Assembly (NCBI RefSeq): GCF_003337305.1
Contig: NZ_QPJO01000005.1
Coordinates: 248,001-312,000, forward strand
DNA from: Winogradskyella arenosi
GTDB lineage: Bacteria; Bacteroidota; Bacteroidia; Flavobacteriales; Flavobacteriaceae
DNA: 64,000 nt
Reading direction: 5' to 3'
The notes beneath the pieces were generated by a model. The model saw only the letters and a list, made by a program, of their open reading frames with translations. It did not search any database and was not told the DNA's origin. The translations under genes and the position numbers were made by a program. Of the stretch, positions 16,611-26,331 are shown in pieces (the first letter of the stretch is position 1; the number at the start of each line of letters is the position of its first letter).

Positions 16611-18290
16611 ATGAGCGAATTAAATAAATACAGTAAAACCGTAACTCAAGATGCCACACAACCGGCTGCTCAAGCCATGTTGCATGCTATAGGGTTAACA
16701 AAAGAAGATTTTTTTAAACCTATTGTTGGTATTGCCAGCACGGGTTACGAGGGCAACCCTTGTAATATGCACCTTAACGATTTGGCTAAACTTGTAAAGC
16801 AAGGCACAAAAAATGAAGACGTTGTAGGCCTTATCTTTAATACCATTGGAGTGAGTGATGGTATTTCTATGGGAACACCAGGCATGCGTTACTCGTTACC
16901 TTCTAGAGATATCATCGCAGATTCTATGGAAACTGTTGTTCAGGCTATGAGTTATGATGGTTTAGTGACTGTTGTAGGCTGTGATAAAAACATGCCAGGC
17001 GCGTTAATGGCCATGATCCGATTAAACCGACCGTCTATATTAGTGTATGGCGGAACCATAGATTCAGGATGCCACAACGGAAAAAAACTTGATGTTGTTT
17101 CTGCTTTTGAAGCCTGGGGAAGCAAAGTGGCAGGCACCATGGATGAAACCGAATATCAAAATATTGTTGAAAAAGCCTGTCCGGGCGCTGGGGCTTGTGG
17201 CGGAATGTATACAGCCAACACCATGGCATCAGCCATTGAAGCCTTAGGAATGACCTTACCATTTAACTCCTCTAACCCCGCTTTAAGCGATGCAAAAAAA
17301 GAAGAGTCCGTAAAAGCAGGTGAAGCTTTACGTGTGCTTTTAGAAAAAGATATTAAACCTTCAGATATCATTACCAGAAAATCAATTGAGAATGCCGTAA
17401 GACTGGTCACGATTTTAGGAGGCTCTACCAATGCCGTATTACACTTTTTAGCGATTGCTAGAGCGGCTCAAATAGATTTTACCTTAAAAGATTTCCAAGA
17501 CATAAGTGACAACACGCCATTTTTAGCCGATTTAAAACCAAGCGGTAAATACTTAATGGAAGATGTGCATGCCATTGGCGGTATTCCTGCCGTTTTAAAA
17601 TACTTATTAAAGAAAGGCTTAATTCATGGCGATTGTTTGACGGTTACTGGAAAAACGATTGCTGAAAACCTATTGGATGTTGCAGATTTAGCCGAAGGAC
17701 AAGACGTCATACATTCTATAGAAGAACCAATTAAGATTTCAGGACACCTTAGAATGTTGTATGGCAATTTAGCGACCGAAGGAAGTGTTGCTAAAATTAC
17801 AGGAAAAGAAGGACTCTGTTTCAGAGGAAAAGCTAAGGTTTTTGAAGGCGAATATGCGGCTAACGATGGTATCCGAGACGGAAAAGTTAAAAAAGGAGAT
17901 GTCGTGGTTATTCGTTATGAAGGCCCTAAAGGGGGACCAGGAATGCCAGAAATGCTTAAACCAACAGCGGCTATTATGGGGGCCGGACTAGGAAAAGATG
18001 TGGCGTTGATAACCGATGGACGTTTCTCTGGAGGGACTCACGGTTTTGTAGTAGGTCATATTACACCCGAAGCACAAGAAGGTGGAACCATTGCAGTTGT
18101 AAAAGACGGTGACATTATTACCATTGATGCAGAAACCAATTCCATTTCTCTTGAGGTCTCTGAAGAAGAACTTCAAAAAAGACGTGAACAATGGACCGCA
18201 CCAGAATTAAAGTTTGAACGTGGCGTCTTATACAAATACGCCAAAACCGTATCATCAGCATCGAAAGGATGTGTTACTGATGAGTTTTAA
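16611..18290 (+). CDS. ilvD: Dihydroxy-acid dehydratase
   Basis: This 559-residue enzyme (usual length about 560-615) converts 2,3-dihydroxy-isovalerate and -methylvalerate to the keto acids of valine and isoleucine synthesis. Three conserved cysteines are visible: Cys51 in [10 protein letters not shown], Cys124 in GCDKNMPG, and Cys196 in [14 protein letters not shown]. These match the ligands of a [2Fe-2S] cluster in plant/mycobacterial-type enzymes. The C-terminal region carries [12 protein letters not shown] and [14 protein letters not shown]. It is the first structural gene after the Ile leader and terminator, 59 bases ahead of ilvB. The ATG at 16611 directly precedes the conserved N-terminus. 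Confidence 0.97.
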   Translation: MSELNKYSKTVTQDATQPAAQAMLHAIGLTKEDFFKPIVGIASTGYEGNPCNMHLNDLAKLVKQGTKNEDVVGLIFNTIGVSDGISMGTPGMRYSLPSRDIIADSMETVVQAMSYDGLVTVVGCDKNMPGALMAMIRLNRPSILVYGGTIDSGCHNGKKLDVVSAFEAWGSKVAGTMDETEYQNIVEKACPGAGACGGMYTANTMASAIEALGMTLPFNSSNPALSDAKKEESVKAGEALRVLLEKDIKPSDIITRKSIENAVRLVTILGGSTNAVLHFLAIARAAQIDFTLKDFQDISDNTPFLADLKPSGKYLMEDVHAIGGIPAVLKYLLKKGLIHGDCLTVTGKTIAENLLDVADLAEGQDVIHSIEEPIKISGHLRMLYGNLATEGSVAKITGKEGLCFRGKAKVFEGEYAANDGIRDGKVKKGDVVVIRYEGPKGGPGMPEMLKPTAAIMGAGLGKDVALITDGRFSGGTHGFVVGHITPEAQEGGTIAVVKDGDIITIDAETNSISLEVSEEELQKRREQWTAPELKFERGVLYKYAKTVSSASKGCVTDEF

Positions 18291-18349
18291 AATAAGAAAA
18301 GACAAGGAGCATATAGCCAAGAATTAAATGGCCTTTATCAACAAGACCA

Positions 18350-20122
18350 ATGACCTCAACCGCCACACTCCATAATCCATTAAACCCTATGGAAATTAAA
18401 ACAGAAGAAAATAAATTGAAGCAAAGCTCTACTACAGAACGTATTTCTGGTAGTGAAGCCATTATTAAGTGTTTATTGGCTGAAGGTGTCGATATACTTT
18501 ACGGATATCCAGGCGGTGCCATTATGCCTGTGTATGATGAACTTTATAAGTATCAAGATAAAATTCACCACGTCCTAACACGTCATGAACAAGGAGCAAC
18601 ACATTCGGCTCAGGGCTATGCCAGAATTTCTGGAAAAGTTGGAGTTTGTATGGCTACCTCAGGACCTGGAGCTACTAATCTTATCACTGGAATTGCAGAT
18701 GCACAGATAGACTCAACTCCTATGGTATGTATTACAGGTCAGGTGGGTTCCCATTTATTAGGAAGTGACGCGTTTCAAGAAACCGATATTGTAGGCATCT
18801 CTACACCGGTAACCAAATGGAATTGCCAAATTACCAAGGCCTCGCAAATTCCAGAAATGTTAGCTAAAGCCTTTTATATTGCTAAAAGCGGAAGACCAGG
18901 ACCTGTATTAATTGATATTACAAAAGACGCACAGTTTGAAGAATTCGACTTTAAATATGAAAAATGTAAAGGTGTAAGAAGTTATAAGCCCGTTCCCGAA
19001 ACGGATACAACATCACTTCAAGCCGCTGCAGACCTTATAAATTCCGCTAAAAAACCACTAATTGTATGGGGACAAGGCGTTATTTTAAGTAAAGCCGAAG
19101 AAGAATTTAAAGCCGTCATTGAAAAAGCCGGAATTCCATCTGCTTGGACCATTTTAGGCGCCTCAGCCATACCAACTGATCACACTTTAAATGTAGGTAT
19201 GGTAGGTATGCACGGTAATTATGCGCCTAATGTTTTAACCAATGAATGTGACGTCTTAATTGCAATAGGGATGCGTTTTGACGATCGTGTTACAGGTAAT
19301 TTAGCCTCATATGCAAAACAAGCGAAGGTCATTCATTTTGAAATTGACCCTGCTGAAATTGATAAAAATGTAAAAACAGATATCGCCGTGCTTGGTGATG
19401 CTAAAGCAAGTCTAAAAAGTTTACTGCCATTATTAGAACCAAATTCGCATAACGATTGGCATCAAAAATTTAAGGATTTATATGCTATAGAATACGATAA
19501 GGTTATAAAACATGACCTTCACCCAACTAAAGAGGGCTTAACCATGGGCGAAGTGCTTAAAGAAATCAATATTCAAACTAAAGGAGAAGCAGCTATAGTA
19601 AGCGACGTGGGGCAACATCAAATGATTGCCTGCCGTTATGCTGACTTTAAAGTTTCTAAAAGTAATATAACCTCTGGTGGCTTAGGCACAATGGGCTTTG
19701 CGCTTCCTGCTGCAATTGGTGCAAAAATGGCCGCTCCAGAAAGAGAAGTTGTTATGATTGCTGGTGATGGCGGTTACCAAATGACTATTCAAGAACTAGG
19801 CACTATATTTCAACAACGTGTACCGGTAAAAATAGTAGTTTTAAATAATGAATTCTTAGGAATGGTACGCCAATGGCAACAGTTATTTTTTGACAAGCGT
19901 TATGCTTCTACAGAAATGACTAACCCCGATTTTATAACCATAGCTAAAGGTTACCATATCGAGGCTCAAAAAGTTACAGAACGAAAAAATCTAAAAGCAG
20001 CTATCAAAGACATGATTGATTGTGAGGGGCCTTATTTCTTAGAAGTAAGAGTAGAAAAGGAAGATAATGTTTTTCCTATGATCCCAACAGGTGCAAGTGT
20101 TTCAGATATAAGATTAGAGTAA
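18350..20122 (+). CDS. ilvB: Acetolactate synthase large (catalytic) subunit
   Basis: This 590-residue thiamine-diphosphate enzyme makes acetolactate and acetohydroxybutyrate, the first common step to Val, Leu and Ile. Visible features are the N-terminal GYPGGAIMPVYDEL and HEQGATHSAQGYAR with the catalytic Glu, the central domain ending near FEIDPAEI, and the TPP-Mg motif GDGGYQMTIQEL...VLNN in the C-terminal third. The length matches the family. A second ATG at 18389 begins MEIKTEEN and may be the true start, since the first 13 residues (TSTATLHNPLNP) are not typical of the family. It ends 2 bases before ilvN, so the two subunits are translationally coupled. Confidence 0.97.
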   Translation: MTSTATLHNPLNPMEIKTEENKLKQSSTTERISGSEAIIKCLLAEGVDILYGYPGGAIMPVYDELYKYQDKIHHVLTRHEQGATHSAQGYARISGKVGVCMATSGPGATNLITGIADAQIDSTPMVCITGQVGSHLLGSDAFQETDIVGISTPVTKWNCQITKASQIPEMLAKAFYIAKSGRPGPVLIDITKDAQFEEFDFKYEKCKGVRSYKPVPETDTTSLQAAADLINSAKKPLIVWGQGVILSKAEEEFKAVIEKAGIPSAWTILGASAIPTDHTLNVGMVGMHGNYAPNVLTNECDVLIAIGMRFDDRVTGNLASYAKQAKVIHFEIDPAEIDKNVKTDIAVLGDAKASLKSLLPLLEPNSHNDWHQKFKDLYAIEYDKVIKHDLHPTKEGLTMGEVLKEINIQTKGEAAIVSDVGQHQMIACRYADFKVSKSNITSGGLGTMGFALPAAIGAKMAAPEREVVMIAGDGGYQMTIQELGTIFQQRVPVKIVVLNNEFLGMVRQWQQLFFDKRYASTEMTNPDFITIAKGYHIEAQKVTERKNLKAAIKDMIDCEGPYFLEVRVEKEDNVFPMIPTGASVSDIRLE

Positions 20123-20124
20123 TT

Positions 20125-20655
20125 ATGGAGAATCAAAATATCAAATTCACCGTATCAATATATACGGAAAATAACATTGGTTTACTGAATAGAATTTCAG
20201 CAATATTCCAAAGAAGACATATGAACGTTGAGAGTCTTAACACCTCACCTTCAGAAATTGAAGGGGTTTCAAGATTTACCATCGTTGTAAATATTACAGA
20301 GTCTCAAATGAAAAAAGTCATCGGACAGATAGAAAAGCAGGTTGAAGTGATCAAAGCTTACTATCACACCGAAGAAGAAATCATTTACCAAGAGTCTTGC
20401 TTATTTAAAATTAAATCTGAATTGCTCTTTGAAGAGCGTCAAATTCAAAATATCATTAGAGAAAGCAACGCCAATATCGTTACGGTAAACAAGAAGTTTT
20501 TTGTCTTAGAGAAATCGGGAAGAAAAGAAGAAATCGATTTGTTGTACCGCGAATTAAATGCCTTTGGCATCATGCAATTTACAAGATCAGGACGTGTAGC
20601 GGTGACTAAAGACGAAATGAAAATTTCTACCCTACTTAAAGCGTTTCAAGAATAA
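20125..20655 (+). CDS. ilvN: Acetolactate synthase small (regulatory) subunit
   Basis: This 176-residue protein begins with an ACT domain (about 6-80: FTVSIYTENNIGLLNRISAIF, then RRHMNVESLNTSPSE). A C-terminal ALS-regulatory region (about 85-170) follows. It binds the catalytic subunit and gives feedback inhibition by branched-chain amino acids, usually valine, at the ACT interface. The length is normal for the long IlvH/IlvN class. It starts two bases after ilvB and is followed 83 bases later by ilvC. Confidence 0.95.
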   Translation: MENQNIKFTVSIYTENNIGLLNRISAIFQRRHMNVESLNTSPSEIEGVSRFTIVVNITESQMKKVIGQIEKQVEVIKAYYHTEEEIIYQESCLFKIKSELLFEERQIQNIIRESNANIVTVNKKFFVLEKSGRKEEIDLLYRELNAFGIMQFTRSGRVAVTKDEMKISTLLKAFQE

Positions 20656-20738
20656 AAAAATTAAAGAAAAAAGAAGATAGCCTAAGCTTAAAACATACAA
20701 CAGCTTTAATCTATTTTCTGAACTAAAAACAAATAACA

Positions 20739-22244
20739 ATGTCAAATTATTTCAACACATTAGCATTAAGAAATCAATTAGAGCAATTAGGAAAATGTCG
20801 TTTTATGGACCCTTCAGAATTTGAAGATGGCGTTAACGCATTAAAAGGAAAAAAAATCGTCATTGTAGGTTGTGGTGCACAAGGGCTTAACCAAGGGCTT
20901 AACATGCGCGACTCAGGTTTAGACATTTCTTACGCCTTAAGACAAGTAGCAATAGATCAAAAACGCGAGTCTTACAAAAATGCTACGGCTAACGGTTTTA
21001 ACGTAGGGACCTATGAAGAATTAATTCCTACTGCCGATTTAGTCCTTAATTTAACGCCAGACAAACAGCATACTAATGTTGTAAATGCTGTAATGCCTTT
21101 AATGAAAAAAGGAGCGACTTTAAGCTATTCGCATGGTTTTAATATTGTTGAAGAAGGTACTGAAGTTCGTGAGGATCTTACCGTAATTATGGTGGCACCA
21201 AAATGTCCAGGAACCGAAGTAAGAGAAGAATACAAACGTGGTTTTGGTGTTCCTACTCTTATTGCTGTGCATCCAGAAAATGACCCAGAAGGTAAAGGTT
21301 GGGCGCAAGCCAAAGCTTATGCTGCTGCTACAGGAGGCGATAGAGCTGGTGTTTTAGAATCGTCTTTTATAGCCGAAGTAAAATCGGATTTAATGGGCGA
21401 GCAAACAATTCTTTGTGGCTTATTACAAACCGGAGCGATCTTATCTTTTGATAAAATGGTAGAAGAAGGTATAGAACCAGGTTATGCTGCTAAACTTATT
21501 CAGTACGGTTGGGAAACGATTACCGAAGCTTTAAAGCATGGAGGAATCACCAACATGATGGATCGTTTATCGAACCCTGCTAAAATTAAAGCCTTTGAAT
21601 TATCTGAAGAGTTGAAAGGCATTATGCGTCCTTTATTTGAGAAGCATATGGATGACATTATCTCTGGACATTTCTCTAAAACCATGATGGAAGACTGGGC
21701 TAATGATGACGAAAATCTTTTAAAATGGCGTTCAGAAACTGGTGAAACTGCTTTTGAAAAAACAGAATTAACCTCAGCACATATTACAGAACAAGAATAT
21801 TTTGATCACGGCGTATTATTAGTTGCCTTTGTTAAATCTGGTGTAGAACTTGCTTTTGAAACTATGGTAAGCGCGGGTATTATTGAAGACTCAGCATATT
21901 ACGAATCTTTACATGAACTTCCATTAATTGCTAATACCATTGCTAGAAAGAAATTATTTGAAATGAACCGTGTAATTTCTGATACAGCTGAATATGGTTG
22001 TTATTTATTTGACCATGCTTGTAAGCCGTTATTAACAGATTTCATGAAAACTGTGGACACCTCTATTATCGGAAAATCATTTTCTAAAACTACAGGTGTA
22101 GACAATAAAGAATTGATTGCGGTAAACGATGCCATTAGAAATCACCCAATAGAATCAGTAGGTCAACGCTTAAGAGCAGCCATGACCGCTATGAAGGTTA
22201 TAAAATCTGAAGACGTAGCCGTTGAAGATTCTGTATTGGCCTAA
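20739..22244 (+). CDS. ilvC: Ketol-acid reductoisomerase, class II (long form)
   Basis: This 501-residue enzyme uses NADPH and Mg to isomerise and reduce acetolactate or acetohydroxybutyrate. The length places it in class II, the enterobacterial-type long form with a duplicated knotted C-terminal domain, rather than the 330-residue class I. The Rossmann motif is [18 protein letters not shown] (about 44-61), followed by ISYALR and a QKRES loop likely to select [25 protein letters not shown] is the conserved catalytic-site segment. It ends just before a palindromic terminator that may reduce transcription into ilvA. Confidence 0.97.
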   Translation: MSNYFNTLALRNQLEQLGKCRFMDPSEFEDGVNALKGKKIVIVGCGAQGLNQGLNMRDSGLDISYALRQVAIDQKRESYKNATANGFNVGTYEELIPTADLVLNLTPDKQHTNVVNAVMPLMKKGATLSYSHGFNIVEEGTEVREDLTVIMVAPKCPGTEVREEYKRGFGVPTLIAVHPENDPEGKGWAQAKAYAAATGGDRAGVLESSFIAEVKSDLMGEQTILCGLLQTGAILSFDKMVEEGIEPGYAAKLIQYGWETITEALKHGGITNMMDRLSNPAKIKAFELSEELKGIMRPLFEKHMDDIISGHFSKTMMEDWANDDENLLKWRSETGETAFEKTELTSAHITEQEYFDHGVLLVAFVKSGVELAFETMVSAGIIEDSAYYESLHELPLIANTIARKKLFEMNRVISDTAEYGCYLFDHACKPLLTDFMKTVDTSIIGKSFSKTTGVDNKELIAVNDAIRNHPIESVGQRLRAAMTAMKVIKSEDVAVEDSVLA

Positions 22245-22253
22245 AATATAGAC

Positions 22254-22292
22254 CCTACCAAGTTTTTGTTTAAAACTTGGTAGGTATTTTAT
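22254..22292 (+). terminator. 13-bp hairpin between ilvC and ilvA
   Basis: Perfect arms CCTACCAAGTTTT (22254-22266) and AAAACTTGGTAGG (22272-22284) with a 5-base loop, followed by TATTTTATT. It is 9 bases past the ilvC stop and may be a terminator or attenuating hairpin. Its GTTTTT...AAAAC core resembles hairpins elsewhere in the window (28653-28673, 41405-41420), so it may belong to a dispersed palindrome family. Confidence 0.7.
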
Positions 22293-22329
22293 TAATTAAA
22301 GAGAATTTCTGCCTTTGCAGAATGTTAGC

Positions 22330-23598
22330 ATGGAAGAAACGACAACAACATACAAACCTACTCTAAAAGCTGTTGAAGCTGCTGCCGAAAAACTTAGAGG
22401 CATTGCACATGTCACACCGCTCATAAAAAATTTACAATACTCAAAATTATTTGACGCCAACATCTATTTTAAAAGAGAAGACCTACAAGTGGTCCGCTCG
22501 TATAAAATTCGTGGTGCTTACAATAAAATTTCATCTTTAAGTCCAACGCAAACTAAAAATGAAATTGTCTGCGCTAGTGCCGGCAACCATGCCCAAGGTG
22601 TAGCAATTTCTTGTAAGTTGTTAAAAATTAAAGGGACTATTTTTATGCCTTCACCAACACCAAATCAAAAAATTGAGCAGGTGAAGATGTTTGGGGAAGA
22701 CTATATTACGGTGGTTTTAGTGGGCGACACTTTTGATGATGCTAACCATGCGGCTATGGAAGAATGCCAACGCTTAAACAAAACGTTTATTCATCCTTTT
22801 AATGACGAAAAAGTTATTGAAGGTCAAGCTACAGTTGGATTAGAAATTATAGACCAGGCCAAAGTGCACCCTATTCACTATGTTTTTGTACCTATTGGTG
22901 GTGGCGGACTCTCATCGGGCTTATCTTCAGTTTTCAAAATTCTCTCACCGCAAACCAAAATTATTGGGGTAGAACCTAAAGGCGCTCCCTCAATGCTAAC
23001 TTCTATAAAAAACAATAAAAACACCGAGCTAGAAGCCATTGAAAGTTTTGTTGATGGTGCTGCTGTAAAACGTGTTGGTGATTTAAATTTCGCTATTTGT
23101 AAAGAAAACCTATCGGAGGTCGTTACCGTAGATGAAGGCAAAATTTGCCAGACCATTTTAGACCTTTATAATAAAGACGCCATAGTGGTAGAACCTGCTG
23201 GTGCATTAAGCATATCTGCCTTAGAACAATATGCCGATGAGATAAAAGGTAAAAATGTCGTTTGTGTTGTTAGTGGTAGTAATAACGACATTACCCGAAT
23301 GGCAGAAATTAAAGAACGTGCTTTAATCTATGCGCAATTAAAACATTATTTTATAATTAAGTTTCCACAACGTGCCGGTGCTTTGCGCGATTTTGTTGTG
23401 GATATCTTAGGCCCAACTGACGATATTACTCATTTTGAATATACCAAAAAGGTAAACCGAGAAAATGATGTTGCCGTTGTTGGACTTCAGTTAAAATCAC
23501 CCGAAGATTTAGAACCTTTAATCTCTAAGATGAAGCGTCATAATTTCTTTGGTGATTATTTAAACGATAAACCCGATTTATTTCAATTCTTAGTATAG
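22330..23598 (+). CDS. ilvA: Threonine dehydratase, biosynthetic
   Basis: This 422-residue PLP enzyme deaminates threonine to 2-oxobutanoate, the entry to isoleucine synthesis. The PLP lysine lies in VRSYKIRGAYNK (about residues 57-68), with SAGNHAQGVA and the Gly-rich PIGGGGLSSGLSSV phosphate-binding loop downstream. The C-terminal ACT-like domain (about 335-420, FIIKFPQRAGALRDFVVDIL) indicates allosteric control. It has a single such domain, as in about 420-residue forms, not the two of E. coli IlvA (514 residues). I prefer ATG at 22330 over an in-frame TTG at 22315. It closes the Ile branch of the operon. Confidence 0.95.
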   Translation: MEETTTTYKPTLKAVEAAAEKLRGIAHVTPLIKNLQYSKLFDANIYFKREDLQVVRSYKIRGAYNKISSLSPTQTKNEIVCASAGNHAQGVAISCKLLKIKGTIFMPSPTPNQKIEQVKMFGEDYITVVLVGDTFDDANHAAMEECQRLNKTFIHPFNDEKVIEGQATVGLEIIDQAKVHPIHYVFVPIGGGGLSSGLSSVFKILSPQTKIIGVEPKGAPSMLTSIKNNKNTELEAIESFVDGAAVKRVGDLNFAICKENLSEVVTVDEGKICQTILDLYNKDAIVVEPAGALSISALEQYADEIKGKNVVCVVSGSNNDITRMAEIKERALIYAQLKHYFIIKFPQRAGALRDFVVDILGPTDDITHFEYTKKVNRENDVAVVGLQLKSPEDLEPLISKMKRHNFFGDYLNDKPDLFQFLV

Positions 23599-23677
23599 CT
23601 TAACATAGATTTAACCGGAGTAAAGGCGCTATTTGTGTACCTTTAATAAGAATATAAACCCTAAACTAAAGGTCATT

Positions 23678-25270
23678 ATGAAGTCTACTTTTGAGGACAT
23701 TCCCTCCCGCTTTCAAATCAATACCCTTATTAAACAAAACACCTATTTAGTCGGTGGTAAATTAATACCATGGCAAGGTGAAACTTCGGAAGTTTATTCC
23801 ACAATTTCATCCACAGCGACTTACAAACCCACCCTATTAGGTACCATTCCTACATTAGGGGAAACGGAAGCTTTAAGTGCGCTTGATGCCGCTTGCGAAG
23901 CCTACAATAAAGGTCAAGGTTTATGGCCTACCATGAAAGTGGAAAACAGAATAGCGTGCATGGAAAACTTCGTGACGCAAATGAAAACCAAACGCGACGA
24001 AATTGTTAAACTTCTCATGTGGGAAATTGGTAAGAATTTAGCCGATTCTCAAAAAGAGTTTGACCGTACCGTAGAATACATTTACGATACCATTGAGGAT
24101 TATAAACAAATGGATCGTGATAGTGCGAAATTTGAAAAACATTCTGGTGTTAATGCCCATATTAGACGTGGACCATTAGGAGTCGTTTTATGTTTAGGAC
24201 CTTATAATTATCCTTTAAATGAAACCTTCGCCCTTCTTATCCCTGCGATTATGATGGGAAACACCACCATTTTTAAACCTGCTAAACATGGGGTTTTATT
24301 AATTACACCTTTATTAGAAGCGTTTAAAACTAGTTTCCCTAAAGGGGTTGTAAATATTATATATGGTAGAGGCCGTACTGTGGCCGCACCCATTATGCAG
24401 TCAGGGAAAGTAGACGTACTCGCCTTAATTGGTAATAGTAAATCCGCTAACGCCTTACAAAACCAACATCCAAAAAGTAACCGCTTACGCTTGGTCTTAG
24501 GCTTGGAAGCGAAAAATCCTGCTATTGTATTACCCGATGCCGATTTAGATTTGGCTATAGAAGAATGTATAGCAGGTTCCACCGCTTTTAACGGACAACG
24601 ATGTACGGCTTTAAAAGTACTTTATGTGCATGATAGCGTTGTTGAAGAATTTAACAAACGATTTTCAGCTAAGGTAGATGCCCTTAAGTTTGGAAATCCA
24701 TGGGAAGAGGGAGCTCAATTAACCCCCTTACCAGAACCCGAAAAACCTGCATACATCCAAGGTCTTATTGATGATGCTACCCAAAAAGGCGCGCAGATCA
24801 TCAACACCAAAGGTGGAGAAACTACAGAGAACTATATTTTTCCAGCGGTATTATATCCCGTATCTAAAACGATGCGTGTTTTTAAAGAAGAACAATTTGG
24901 CCCTGTAATTCCTATAGTGCCGTTTAGTGATATTGATGAGCCTTTAGATGACATGGCCGCTTCTAACTATGGCCAGCAAGTAAGTCTCTTTGGTAAAGAC
25001 GTTAAAACCTTAGCTCCTTTAATAGACACTTTGGTCAATTTAGTTTGTCGTGTTAATCTTAATAGCTCTTGTCAACGTGGACCTGATGTATACCCATTTA
25101 CGGGGCGTAAAGATTCTGCAGTTTCTACATTGAGTGTCCATGATGCTTTAAGATCCTTTTCAATAAGAACCTTTGTAGCCTCTAAAGACAATGCATATAA
25201 CAATGCTATTTTAAAGGACCTATTAGATTCTAGAGCCTCTAATTTTGTTAGCACAGATTACATTCTTTAA
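23678..25270 (+). CDS. gapN: NADP-dependent (non-phosphorylating) glyceraldehyde-3-phosphate dehydrogenase
   Basis: This 530-residue ALDH-superfamily enzyme oxidises glyceraldehyde-3-phosphate directly to 3-phosphoglycerate and yields NADPH. The ATG at 23678 follows an AAAGG ribosome-binding site and gives a normal N-terminus; an upstream ATG at 23633 adds 15 unlikely residues. [16 protein letters not shown] holds the general-base Glu and [10 protein letters not shown] the catalytic Cys. The C-terminal stretch [20 protein letters not shown] is typical of GapN rather than other ALDHs. It follows ilvA by 79 bases and could supply NADPH for the reductive steps of the neighbouring amino-acid pathways; that link is inference. 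Another aldehyde dehydrogenase specificity is possible but less likely. Confidence 0.88.
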   Translation: MKSTFEDIPSRFQINTLIKQNTYLVGGKLIPWQGETSEVYSTISSTATYKPTLLGTIPTLGETEALSALDAACEAYNKGQGLWPTMKVENRIACMENFVTQMKTKRDEIVKLLMWEIGKNLADSQKEFDRTVEYIYDTIEDYKQMDRDSAKFEKHSGVNAHIRRGPLGVVLCLGPYNYPLNETFALLIPAIMMGNTTIFKPAKHGVLLITPLLEAFKTSFPKGVVNIIYGRGRTVAAPIMQSGKVDVLALIGNSKSANALQNQHPKSNRLRLVLGLEAKNPAIVLPDADLDLAIEECIAGSTAFNGQRCTALKVLYVHDSVVEEFNKRFSAKVDALKFGNPWEEGAQLTPLPEPEKPAYIQGLIDDATQKGAQIINTKGGETTENYIFPAVLYPVSKTMRVFKEEQFGPVIPIVPFSDIDEPLDDMAASNYGQQVSLFGKDVKTLAPLIDTLVNLVCRVNLNSSCQRGPDVYPFTGRKDSAVSTLSVHDALRSFSIRTFVASKDNAYNNAILKDLLDSRASNFVSTDYIL

Positions 25271-25298
25271 TTTAAGAGACAATAAATAAGATATGTAC

Positions 25299-25355
25299 AA
25301 TTTAAAATTGATTTATTCCGAAATCCATAATTTTTGAGTAAATCAATTTTAAATT
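25299..25355. repeat. Perfect 17-bp inverted repeat between gapN and arg leader
   Basis: AATTTAAAATTGATTTA (25299-25315) and its exact complement (25339-25355) flank a 23-base loop. The stem is AT-rich and has no T-tract on the plus strand, so it is a weak terminator at best. It may instead mark the end of the gapN transcript or be an operator-like element upstream of the arginine cluster. Confidence 0.55.
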
Positions 25356-25390
25356 AATGGTCATCAAAAAATTTTACCTATATTAGTACT

Positions 25391-25462
25391 ATGTTTACAT
25401 TGAAACACAAATATAGAGCACCCAGACCAGAAGGTCTTGACCTACGCAAACGACGCCACTAA
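25391..25462 (+). CDS. Arginine-rich leader peptide upstream of the arg cluster
   Basis: This 23-codon ORF encodes MFTLKHKYRAPRPEGLDLRK followed by RRH and TAA. It has five Arg codons, three of them in the last five residues (RKRRH), plus three Lys. It sits alone in the 427-bp gap before the arginine operon and is followed by hairpins, so a role in sensing arginine through ribosome stalling or charged-tRNA supply is plausible. A hairpin ACTAATA / TATTAGT (25458-25464 and 25470-25476) covers its stop codon. Unlike the ilv leader, the Arg codons are not one long run, and the terminator-like hairpin is about 130 bases away. The role is inferred from position and composition; expression is unproven. 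Confidence 0.6.
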   Translation: MFTLKHKYRAPRPEGLDLRKRRH

Positions 25463-25594
25463 TACTTCTTATTAGTCGCTAATTCTATATTCATTTTATT
25501 CATTTCATTGTGTTCAACTCAAATTTCAACTTACATCCTCAATCCTTAATTATCACTTTAGATAATCCTAGTATTGTACGCCACTTTTTCTCAC

Positions 25595-25646
25595 GTCGCC
25601 CGTAAGGGTATGACTATTTTTATAGAACTCAGGTGAGTCCAGTTCT
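25595..25646 (+). terminator. Tandem hairpins in arg operon leader region
   Basis: GCCC-GTAA-GGGT (25598-25609), closed further by GTC/GAC, ends in TATTTTTAT (to 25622) and looks like a small intrinsic terminator with a GNRA loop. Immediately after, AGAACT (25624-25629) pairs with AGTTCT (25641-25646), with an inner ACTC/GAGT alternative. CGACG in the leader peptide gene (25451-25455) could pair with CGTCG (25594-25598), competing with the first hairpin. This is suggestive of attenuation but not proven. Confidence 0.45.
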
Positions 25647-25697
25647 GCTTTCAAACATTCAAATTCAACAACATTTATAATTTAAATATCAATTACA

Positions 25698-26327
25698 ATG
25701 AAAATTGTTATTGCTGATAAATCCCATAGCATATACGCGGAAGTCATTTGTGATACTATTGCAGAAGCCGCTAAAGTTAGAGGAACAGGTATCGCTAAAC
25801 GTAAGCCCGAATATATCATCACTAAAATGGAGAACGGTAATGCCGTGATTGCTTTAGAGGGTGATAAATTTGCAGGATTTTGCTATATAGAAGCATGGAG
25901 TCATGGAAAATTTGTAGCCAATTCTGGACTTATTGTACATCCTGATTTTAGAAATTTAGGACTTGCTAAGAAAATAAAGAAAGTGGTTTTTGACCACTCC
26001 AGAACCAAATTCCCAGATTCTAAAGTGTTTAGTATTACTACAGGTTTAGCGGTTATGAAAATGAATAGTGAACTCGGTTATAAACCAGTTACATTTTCAG
26101 AACTAACCGACGATCAATCCTTTTGGAAAGGCTGCCAAACATGCAAAAACTTTGATGTGCTTACAAGAACAGAACAAAAAATGTGTCTTTGTACCGGTAT
26201 GCTTTATGATCCTGAAAAAGCTGAAACCACAAAAGAAGTCAGTCATAATTACGATAAAAAAACATGGACTAGACTAAAAAACCTCAAGCAATCCATGTTC
26301 CTTAAAAAAGAAAAAAAACAAAATTAA
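25698..26327 (+). CDS. GNAT acyltransferase, probable N-acyl-glutamate synthase of the arg pathway
   Basis: This 209-residue protein starts the arginine cluster, 4 bases before argG. The GNAT fold is visible: FAGFCYIEAWSHGKFVANSGLIVHPDFRNLGLAKKI (about 74-110) contains the beta4 strand and the R/Q-x-x-G-x-A acyl-CoA loop (RNLGLA). The C-terminal part has five Cys in a CQTC...C.C pattern (about 152-173: GCQTCKNF, KMCLCTGMLYD) that could bind metal or be redox active. No argJ or two-domain argA occurs in the window, so by position this is probably the first enzyme, forming N-acetyl- or N-succinylglutamate from the acyl-CoA. That function rests on gene context; the family tie to characterised NAGS enzymes is weak. 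Confidence 0.75.
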   Translation: MKIVIADKSHSIYAEVICDTIAEAAKVRGTGIAKRKPEYIITKMENGNAVIALEGDKFAGFCYIEAWSHGKFVANSGLIVHPDFRNLGLAKKIKKVVFDHSRTKFPDSKVFSITTGLAVMKMNSELGYKPVTFSELTDDQSFWKGCQTCKNFDVLTRTEQKMCLCTGMLYDPEKAETTKEVSHNYDKKTWTRLKNLKQSMFLKKEKKQN

Positions 26328-26331
26328 GCAT

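Noticed and set aside
23633..23677. Upstream ATG of gapN
   Set aside because: Adds 15 residues unlike the family; ATG at 23678 has an AAAGG site and the normal N-terminus.
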